A model generated the notes under the pieces. The model was not told the DNA's origin. It did not search any database and was given only the letters and a program-made list of their open reading frames with translations. The translations under genes were made by a program, and so were the position numbers. A stretch of 30,000 nucleotides of DNA from DATCTV01 sp964400685. GTDB lineage: Bacteria; Desulfobacterota; Desulfomonilia; UBA1062. Positions 24,242 through 30,000 of the stretch are shown one piece after another (positions within the stretch are counted from its first letter, which is position 1; the number at the start of each line of letters is the position of its first letter). The stretch covers positions 1 through 30,000 of the forward strand of contig CAYNVT010000045.1 of the NCBI GenBank assembly GCA_964400685.1, in the 5' to 3' direction.

Positions 24242-24871
24242 ATGGCATACAAAAAAAACTATCGGTCGGGTTTCAGGTACTGTTTGAACAGAGATTCGGG
24301 TTTCTACAGAATATTAGGCATTACCCAGGACTATCGTATCGCATTATTATGCGAATCCGATAATATCAGTTATTTTATCATGTTTTACGAAATAGTGCTG
24401 GAAGCTTATGGGCCAAAACTTTGCAGCCCCCTTGATCTTATAGCCATGACTGACATAAAAAAATTGAAGTATATTAAATCCATCCAGACATCAAAATCTG
24501 TCAAGCGTACAAGTCCCTATAATATTCCCGAGATATTAAAGAATTATGGATTACAGTGGCACTGGTGGTGCGAAAACTACGGCATGAATGAAGGCGGACT
24601 GGTCTCGGACATAACTGCTGTTAATACATCAGGAAAATGTCTGCTGATATTAAAAGAAGACTGTCTGGATTTGCTGCTGATGTACTATGATATGTTCCAC
24701 GATGATCTTATTTCAAAAAGCCTGCATTTTCCGCATCTTAAAAATATGCTCGATGATTTTGCCAACATAATCTCAATACGAGGGATGCTTACCAACAAAA
24801 ACCTGTTTTGCGGTTCATCCAGCACATGCAGAAAGACACTGGGAGAACGCCTGTCATCAATATCACTTTGA
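24242..24871 (+). CDS. Hypothetical protein, no recognised family
   Basis: I do not recognise this 209-residue protein. It has no signal peptide or membrane helix. Aromatic residues are frequent (YKKNYRSGFRYC, LQWHWWCENYG), and there are eight cysteines without a CxxC pattern. The last third looks helical (DCLDLLLMYYDMFHDD, FPHLKNMLDDFANII). The composition is that of a real soluble protein rather than a shadow frame, and no longer frame competes in the region. The ATG at 24242 has no good ribosome site, so the true start is uncertain. The end overlaps the convergent epimerase gene by 9 bases. Confidence 0.6.
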   Translation: MAYKKNYRSGFRYCLNRDSGFYRILGITQDYRIALLCESDNISYFIMFYEIVLEAYGPKLCSPLDLIAMTDIKKLKYIKSIQTSKSVKRTSPYNIPEILKNYGLQWHWWCENYGMNEGGLVSDITAVNTSGKCLLILKEDCLDLLLMYYDMFHDDLISKSLHFPHLKNMLDDFANIISIRGMLTNKNLFCGSSSTCRKTLGERLSSISL

Positions 24872-26158
24872 TGAAAGTTTCATCCCGATAAGTGCATCTA
24901 TCCTTTTTACGCACATGATGGCACAACGCAGGGTATGGTAATTTATCTTCCATGAAGTGCCCATATGTGTCCATATGGGCTTTCCATCTCTTTCAAGAAG
25001 CGGCAGCCATTCACCGACATCATGGGCAATCATTTTATCAAACACGAATCTGTGGACAGTATCGTAAGCATCAAGGAAGCTTTCATCCTTGAAAAGCATA
25101 TAGCAGTCAAGCAATCCGATCAGTGATTCAGCCTGCTGCCAGAACTCCTTCTGCAGATCATGTGCGGGTCCGTCAATCGGGCCTTCAACATAGACTCCAC
25201 CGTATTCATGATCAATACCATAGGTCAGCACATGGCCTGCAATCGCATTTAATATCTTTTTATACTTTCCAGCATCTGCTTTCAGTGCCCTTAAAGCTTC
25301 AAGAAGAAGCCAGAGAAACTCCATGTCATGGCCGTATGAGAAATTGTCATCGGCATTCGCTTTGACACCCTCACCCTGAAATCTGTCCCATCCCCAGATT
25401 ATATCGAATTTAATCTGAGGTACCGGTTTCCAGTCTTTTGCAAACTGCGGCTTTCCCGCCCCTGTTCTGGGTGAATAGATCACTTTTGTAAGCAGCGATA
25501 TAATCTCCTCAAGCCTTCTTTTTACCGGATCGAGATTTGTAGCCTTATAAAGCGTTGTTAATGCCTCCATCAGGTGCATATGGACATCCAGCGTTTTTCT
25601 GTCGCCGCCCGCAGACCCAGGACCGGCCAGAACCCAGTCATTGCTGAACATTTCAAAAAACCCGCCGTATCTTATATCAGCTGCATTTGAAAGAAGGAGT
25701 TCGAATGTTTTTTTTGCAAATTCGAGCGCAAGTTTGTCATTTGTGGCAAGATAGTATTCGGAAAGCGCATATATGGCGAAGCTTTGGCCGTATACGATTT
25801 TCTTGTCTACAATAATCTTTCCGTTACGGTCGGTCATCCAGAAGAAACCGCCATTCGCGTTATCCCACATTTTGCTTATCAGATATCTGGCTCCATGATG
25901 TGCAAACTCAAGTGCACGCTCGATCTGATAGCCAGACCTGGCAGCCGCGCTCATGGCATAAGTCATTCTCGCCTGCGCAATAAGAGATTTTTCATCAGTG
26001 CCCGCATCGTTGCCGTTTCTGTCAAACTGGGTTATGAACCCGCCCCGTTCCTTATCCATAGCCCTTTTGAACCAGAAAGGCAGAAGTTCATTATTGATGT
26101 GGTTGTTCCATTCTTCCTTATATGAATGAAGTTTTTGAACTATATTCCTCTCATCCAT
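24863..26158 (-). CDS. AGE-family sugar epimerase (N-acylglucosamine/cellobiose 2-epimerase type)
   Basis: The 431-residue protein is an (alpha/alpha)6-barrel of the AGE superfamily, which epimerises or isomerises sugars at C2 through histidine acid/base catalysis. Key residues by family pattern: VHMH (His193, His195), YGHDMEFLW (His277), THMG (His398) and NYHTLR (His408). The DVHMHLMEALTTLY and QAESLIGLLD blocks are closest to cellobiose/mannobiose 2-epimerases, but substrate cannot be fixed by eye. I start at the ATG at 26158, six bases after AAGGAG; an ATG two codons upstream abuts the ribosome site. It is last in the operon with the DHS-like and kinase-HAD genes, 10 bases behind. Confidence 0.9.
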   Translation of the reverse strand: MDERNIVQKLHSYKEEWNNHINNELLPFWFKRAMDKERGGFITQFDRNGNDAGTDEKSLIAQARMTYAMSAAARSGYQIERALEFAHHGARYLISKMWDNANGGFFWMTDRNGKIIVDKKIVYGQSFAIYALSEYYLATNDKLALEFAKKTFELLLSNAADIRYGGFFEMFSNDWVLAGPGSAGGDRKTLDVHMHLMEALTTLYKATNLDPVKRRLEEIISLLTKVIYSPRTGAGKPQFAKDWKPVPQIKFDIIWGWDRFQGEGVKANADDNFSYGHDMEFLWLLLEALRALKADAGKYKKILNAIAGHVLTYGIDHEYGGVYVEGPIDGPAHDLQKEFWQQAESLIGLLDCYMLFKDESFLDAYDTVHRFVFDKMIAHDVGEWLPLLERDGKPIWTHMGTSWKINYHTLRCAIMCVKRIDALIGMKLSSK

Positions 26159-26168
26159 GCACATCTCC

Positions 26169-27272
26169 TTATTTACTGCCTTCTAGAAGTTCCCACAGGT
26201 TCAGGAAAAAAGCCCTGTTGTCTGCATTTATATATTCCATTGTCCCTCCCATTCTGCTGAAAGATTTAAGGTAGCGCATATAATATGCGGGATTGTCTTC
26301 AGGGGGCTCCCCTTCCCTCCAGTCCCATGAGCTCTCAGACAGGTCCACAACGAATATTTTGTGGCCCTTGATATGACTGCCATTTTGAATCGAGATATTC
26401 TGTGCCATTGAAAACGATTTTTCGAATATCATGGGAGACATCACCGCAGAGCCGACAGAAAGATAGACGCCGTTCTCAATCCTGCTGACGCTCCCTGCAA
26501 ACCTTAGAAAGTCCCTTTCCGAGGTTCTTCCTATTGCAGAACCCTTATTCATCGGATGTGTATAAATTATATCATGACCGAACATCGGATGAGCAGTGAA
26601 AGGAACGCCGGCAAGAAATGTCCTGTATTGAAGGCTGTATTTTCTGTATGGGTGATCAATCTTCATATGCCCGGATTTAAGTCCCGACCTTCTGATAGTA
26701 TCAATAAAATCCGCTGCTGAAGCTGCTTTTTCCATATTGTCAGAAGTCATCGCCTTGAGAAGCTCATCTTCATCAGGGATAACGATGCCATTGTCCGCAA
26801 TCATTGCGCCTACGGCTTCACCATAACCGAGTCCTCTGTACGCGCCTGAGATAATGGCAAGGTTTATGAACTTTCCAGTCTCTTCCCACATGCCGAACAT
26901 GCCTTTATCGGCATTTTCCCTGACGTTCTCGCTGCTCATGCCGAGATACGAAAATTCCCAGTCATGGATCACGCCTGCGCCGTTCGTTGCCAGGTGCGTA
27001 AACCAGCCTTTTTCAGCAAATTCAGCAAGGAGCGGCCCGAGGCCGTTCTTTATTGCATGCGCTCCGAAAGCCAGTATCACCGGACGGCCTGAACTTCTGG
27101 CTTCCCTGATCGCCCCTGCAACACGTTCTATTGTTTTACGGGTCTTTTCTGAAACGAACGGAATATCACTTAGAGAGTCTATCTTTTCAGATTCGATTTC
27201 CACTCTGTTGAACCGCATGTTCAAAGGATAAAATTTCAGACCTGATCTGTTGAAAAGATCTTTTAACTCCAT
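26169..27272 (-). CDS. Deoxyhypusine-synthase-fold protein of unknown function
   Basis: The 367-residue protein carries motifs of the deoxyhypusine synthase superfamily, an NAD-binding Rossmann-like fold: LAFGAHAIKNGLGP (68-80), the NGAGVIHDWEF segment (97-107) and GMWEETGKFINLAI (127-140). True DHS transfers a butylamine group from spermidine to eIF5A, which bacteria lack; bacterial relatives include homospermidine-synthase-like enzymes. The C-terminal part differs from those: GVYLSVGSAVMSPMIFEKS (268-286) replaces the usual catalytic-lysine segment, with Lys285 a possible counterpart. Its place between a sugar kinase/phosphatase and a sugar epimerase argues for a carbohydrate substrate. It starts 2 bases after the kinase gene; the ribosome site (GGGAT) lies inside that gene. 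Confidence 0.75.
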   Translation of the reverse strand: MELKDLFNRSGLKFYPLNMRFNRVEIESEKIDSLSDIPFVSEKTRKTIERVAGAIREARSSGRPVILAFGAHAIKNGLGPLLAEFAEKGWFTHLATNGAGVIHDWEFSYLGMSSENVRENADKGMFGMWEETGKFINLAIISGAYRGLGYGEAVGAMIADNGIVIPDEDELLKAMTSDNMEKAASAADFIDTIRRSGLKSGHMKIDHPYRKYSLQYRTFLAGVPFTAHPMFGHDIIYTHPMNKGSAIGRTSERDFLRFAGSVSRIENGVYLSVGSAVMSPMIFEKSFSMAQNISIQNGSHIKGHKIFVVDLSESSWDWREGEPPEDNPAYYMRYLKSFSRMGGTMEYINADNRAFFLNLWELLEGSK

Positions 27273-27274
27273 AT

Positions 27275-29161
27275 TTATATCCCGAACCCGAGCGCTGAAA
27301 AAACAAGTCTGATATCTGAATAATCGGGAATTATAAAATCCGCACCTGCACGAATTAATCGCGATCTTTTCTTATAGTTAAATCCGAAACGCCTGACCTC
27401 ATCGCTCGCAATCCCGACAGCCATCAAATCCCTCTTTCTTGCTTCCCTGATTTCCACCGGCCCGTCTCCGAACACAACAATTCCTGAAGAGCCTTCACTC
27501 TGGATACTATTAAGGATAGTCTTCAACACTTTTTTCTTGGGATCTTCTTCATCCGAATCTTCGGCCCCGAAAATTCCGCCTTTGAAGAGGTCTGCATATC
27601 CGAGAAGATTCGCTTCGTTAATGACATCAGCCTCGTCTGTCCCGGATGCCAGATATAATATCACCCCTTTTTTGCTCAACTCCCTGAGAAAGCTTATTGC
27701 GCCTTTCACGGTAAAATCATCAGGGCTGAATATTCCTTTCGATACGCCATCGAGTCTTCCTGATATATGCGATTTCAACCTTTGAAGATAAAGCCTTTTA
27801 TATCCTGATTCTGTCAGTTTGTCTTCTTTTCCGACTATTCCGAACTGATCTATCAGTTTCAGCAGGCCTCTCATCTGCTCGATAGTTCTCATGCCGGTTG
27901 TCGAATCAATCAGCTTATCGACCTCAAGACATATCGAATTATACAGGCTTACGGGAAGACTCTCCAGCTGGCCGCCGGAAACCGATTCTATCATGGTTTC
28001 CCGCATATATTTCTCCCAGCCTTCTCTAAGTGTTGATATTGTACCGTCATGATCAAATACCGCATGCACGGGGAAACCGATCTTTTTCTCAGAGATAATC
28101 TCTATTTCCGAATTCTCGAATTTTTTCGCTCTTCTCGGATCATCAGCAAGTACAAGGTTATAAATATAGTCAGGATCGCATCCGACTTTGCGAACCTGAT
28201 CAGGAAAAGGAGAACCGGTTGTAAAACGCTGGGTTACAGTTACTGCTGCACAGAAATTACCGAATCGCGCGGCATCATGATGTCCCATGCCCGCCCCCAG
28301 GCATGCTGCAATGCCGGCAATAATGGCATCTCCTGCACCGACAGTGTCAATTGCACCTGACGTGCTGATTCCCTTGATCAGTTCAAGACTCTCTTCGTTT
28401 CTGACAGCGATACCGTTTTCCCCCATTGTTATGAAAACGGTCTGTTTCCATCTATCATGCAGGTCATTCAACACTCTTTTTATCGTATCTTCATCCACAG
28501 GCTCTTTCAGATTAAAACCGAGAACATTTGCGGCCTCGCTCAGGTTGATTTTGCGTATTGCCCCATCGTACTCGTCACTGTAAGCCCTGCTGTCCAAAAT
28601 GAATACAGTCTCAGGATGCTTTTTAATTATCCGGGTTATGCGTTTTCTGAACCAACTTGTGCTGATGCCTGAAAGCAGCTGCTGGTTTATAATCACAGCG
28701 TCCATATTCTTTAATGCAGACTCAAATTTTGAAAGAACATTTTCTGAAATGCCCCTGTCCGGGGTGTTGAAATTGCCTATGTCAATCCTTGATTCCTCGC
28801 AGAAATCACTGTAAGGTTTTGTATAGGTATTGGTTGACCAGCCCGCTTTCTGCACAAGCAGGCCCGAACGATTAATCCCCATAGAATCAAACTGCCTGCA
28901 CATTTCCCTGCCATAGACATCATCTCCGATTATTCCGAATGCAGATACATTCCCCACGCCCAGAACGGAAAGGTTTTTGGCTACATTGGCAGCGCCCCCC
29001 AGTTCAAACCTCATCTCTTTTACCGATCTCGTCCTTAGTCCGGTCTCAACGGAAATTTCTACGGTATCACCGTTAAGTAAGAGATATGTATCGATGCAGA
29101 AATCACCGATTACAGCAACAGATATCCCTTTGAATCCATTCAAAACAGCTTCGATATTCAT
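27275..29161 (-). CDS. PfkB-family sugar kinase fused to a HAD phosphatase
   Basis: A 628-residue bifunctional protein. Residues about 10-330 are a ribokinase/PfkB kinase: GGAANVAKN (55-63), NLKEPVD segment, and the ATP/anion-hole motif DTVGAGD with catalytic Asp278. Its N-terminal layout resembles the kinase half of HldE (heptose-7-phosphate kinase). Residues about 365-628 are a HAD phosphatase: FDHDGT with Asp370 and Asp372, a large helical cap (about 380-485), YLASGT with Ser506, a lysine-rich segment near 542 and VVFGDGP with Asp566. The start is the ATG at 29161 with a GGTGGTGA site; a TTG start at 29194 would overlap the promoter -10 box. First gene of the operon. Confidence 0.88.
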   Translation of the reverse strand: MNIEAVLNGFKGISVAVIGDFCIDTYLLLNGDTVEISVETGLRTRSVKEMRFELGGAANVAKNLSVLGVGNVSAFGIIGDDVYGREMCRQFDSMGINRSGLLVQKAGWSTNTYTKPYSDFCEESRIDIGNFNTPDRGISENVLSKFESALKNMDAVIINQQLLSGISTSWFRKRITRIIKKHPETVFILDSRAYSDEYDGAIRKINLSEAANVLGFNLKEPVDEDTIKRVLNDLHDRWKQTVFITMGENGIAVRNEESLELIKGISTSGAIDTVGAGDAIIAGIAACLGAGMGHHDAARFGNFCAAVTVTQRFTTGSPFPDQVRKVGCDPDYIYNLVLADDPRRAKKFENSEIEIISEKKIGFPVHAVFDHDGTISTLREGWEKYMRETMIESVSGGQLESLPVSLYNSICLEVDKLIDSTTGMRTIEQMRGLLKLIDQFGIVGKEDKLTESGYKRLYLQRLKSHISGRLDGVSKGIFSPDDFTVKGAISFLRELSKKGVILYLASGTDEADVINEANLLGYADLFKGGIFGAEDSDEEDPKKKVLKTILNSIQSEGSSGIVVFGDGPVEIREARKRDLMAVGIASDEVRRFGFNYKKRSRLIRAGADFIIPDYSDIRLVFSALGFGI

Positions 29162-29193
29162 ATTCACCACCGGCTTCGTAATTAGTAAGTTCA

Positions 29194-29222
29194 ATTATAT
29201 TTATCTTTATTCAGCCTGTCAT
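29194..29222 (-). promoter_or_regulatory. Sigma-70 promoter of the kinase-DHS-epimerase operon
   Basis: On the minus strand ATGACA (29217-29222), a 17-base spacer and a perfect TATAAT (29194-29199). Transcription would start near 29187, about 26 bases before the ATG at 29161, which supports that start codon. Confidence 0.7.
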
Positions 29223-29319
29223 TTCAAATGTCTTAGAAATCATTTGCATTGCCGGCGATATCAATATTACCATAAGTTTGTATGACATAAAAAATGATGT
29301 ATCCTGGCCTAAAGATACC

Positions 29320-29349
29320 TTGACACGATTAAATTTTTCGTGTTCTATT
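29320..29349 (+). promoter_or_regulatory. Candidate promoter of the HdrA-like gene with internal inverted repeat
   Basis: A perfect TTGACA (29320-29325) is followed after 18 bases by TCTATT (29344-29349), four of six matches. Between the boxes lies a perfect 6-bp inverted repeat, ACACGA (29323-29328) and TCGTGT (29338-29343), with a 9-base AT-rich spacer. This placement is what a repressor operator would show. It does not match the CRP (TGTGA-N6-TCACA) consensus. Confidence 0.45.
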
Positions 29350-29417
29350 TTTTCCGTTATAGAAATGAATCTTCATTCAATTCGCAAAAAAGACTACTGA
29401 CTAAGAGGGTGAAACAG

Positions 29418-30000
29418 GTGACCAATAAGAGTGAAAAAATAGGCGCGGTAATGGTAGTCGGATCCGGTATTGCTGGGATTCAAGCTTCGCTTGATCTGGC
29501 TAATTCAGGCATGAAAGTGTATCTCGTAGACAACGGGATCTCTATCGGCGGCGTCATGGCTCAGCTTGACAAAACCTTCCCGACAAATGACTGCTCGGCG
29601 TGCATCCTCTCTCCCAAACTAGTTGAAGTCGGCCGTCATCCGAATGTTGAGATACTGACAAGAAGGACTGTTGAATCAGTAGAGGGCAAACCAGGTAACT
29701 TCAAGGTTAAACTCTCAAAAGCCCCGCGTTATGTCGACCTGTCAAAATGTACGGGCTGCGGTGACTGTGCAAACGTCTGTCCTGTCTCGGTTCCATCAGA
29801 CTTCAACGAAAATCTGAACGACAGGAAGGCGATATACCGCCACTTTCCGCAGGCTATACCAAGCGGATTTGCAATCGACAAGCGTGGCACATCTCCCTGC
29901 AAAGCGACCTGTCCAACGCATATAAGCGTACAGGGATATATCGCCCTCATCGCCAAAGGCAAATACAAGGAAGCGCTCAAGCTCATCAAGCAGGAGCACC
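29418..30000 (+). CDS. HdrA-like FAD/Fe-S oxidoreductase with glutamate-synthase-like domain (3' end outside window)
   Basis: Only the first 194 residues are visible. They begin with an FAD-binding Rossmann motif, VVGSGIAGIQASLDLA (13-28), then the HdrA block GGVMAQLDKTFPTNDCSACI (44-63) with Cys59 and Cys62, and a [4Fe-4S] motif CTGCGDCANVCPV (Cys111, 114, 117, 121). From about residue 157 comes PCKATCPTHISVQGYIALI, which matches the N-terminal cysteine domain of glutamate synthase small subunits and related NADPH-linked flavoproteins. HdrA-type proteins take part in electron bifurcation or quinone/ferredoxin redox chemistry in anaerobes. The start is GTG at 29418 with an AGAGGGTGA site; a GTG 9 bases upstream is an alternative. 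Confidence 0.88.
   Translation, partial: MTNKSEKIGAVMVVGSGIAGIQASLDLANSGMKVYLVDNGISIGGVMAQLDKTFPTNDCSACILSPKLVEVGRHPNVEILTRRTVESVEGKPGNFKVKLSKAPRYVDLSKCTGCGDCANVCPVSVPSDFNENLNDRKAIYRHFPQAIPSGFAIDKRGTSPCKATCPTHISVQGYIALIAKGKYKEALKLIKQEH

Larger units (their letters stand above)
29162..29417. other. Divergent intergenic region with two promoters
   Basis: These 256 bases separate the kinase-HAD gene (leftward) from the HdrA-like gene (rightward). They hold the kinase-operon promoter, a weaker HdrA-side promoter and an inverted repeat between its boxes. Nothing that looks like a small gene or structured RNA was found in the remaining 29223-29319. Confidence 0.6.

Noticed and set aside
24868..24885. 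Small hairpin GATGAA/TTCATC at the junction of the unknown gene and the epimerase gene
   Set aside because: The 6-bp stem with a 3-base loop lacks a T-run and lies within coding sequence of the epimerase gene.
29729..29999. Open minus-strand frames opposite the HdrA-like gene
   Set aside because: They are antisense shadows of a clear FAD/Fe-S protein and show no conserved motif.

Overview
The window is a gene-dense stretch of a bacterial chromosome. I see no rRNA, tRNA, CRISPR array, insertion sequence or prophage, and no gap over 300 bases without a gene. The mix suggests an anaerobic Gram-negative bacterium, most likely a Desulfobacterota (former Deltaproteobacteria) lineage. The supporting signs are an HdrA-type flavoprotein carrying an extra glutamate-synthase-like cysteine domain, CarD, an MlaF-type ATPase, lipoproteins with lipoboxes, type IV pseudopilins and the non-mevalonate isoprenoid genes. 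This taxonomic call is inference.

Left part (1-7003). A SufB/SufD-family Fe-S assembly gene enters from the left edge and ends at a strong hairpin. It meets a leftward, overlapping operon: purM, purN, a DUF523 gene and two pseudopilins. Upstream of purM is a second leftward operon: a small lipoprotein, a zinc-ribbon membrane protein, a GGQ-only release-factor-like protein, an AEC transporter and a HAD hydrolase.

Middle (7103-16070). A UspA gene faces a tight leftward operon of lgt, a class I adenylate cyclase, a nitrilase-family amidase and an MlaF-like ATPase. Divergent from lgt, with good promoters on both sides, runs the carD - PIN/TRAM - ispD - ispF - cysS operon.

Right part (16084-30000). 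A leftward pair encodes an OsmC-type thiol protein and a Crp/Fnr regulator. Rightward genes encode an MFS exporter, a fatty-acyl-AMP ligase fused to a carrier domain, a PilZ protein and a YceH-type DUF480 protein. These end at a terminator facing a large lipoprotein that looks like a bacterial BPI/TULIP lipid-binding protein. Next come an orphan unknown gene and a three-gene leftward operon: a PfkB kinase-HAD phosphatase fusion, a deoxyhypusine-synthase-fold protein and an AGE-family epimerase. The window closes with the start of an HdrA-like oxidoreductase.

The best candidates for undescribed biology are: (i) the kinase/phosphatase - DHS-like - epimerase operon, which looks like a sugar pathway of unknown product; (ii) the stand-alone acyl-AMP ligase-carrier protein next to a c-di-GMP receptor domain; (iii) the TULIP-like lipoprotein; and (iv) a C-terminally short class I adenylate cyclase in an lgt operon, with a Crp-family protein nearby that lacks the usual cAMP-phosphate arginine.
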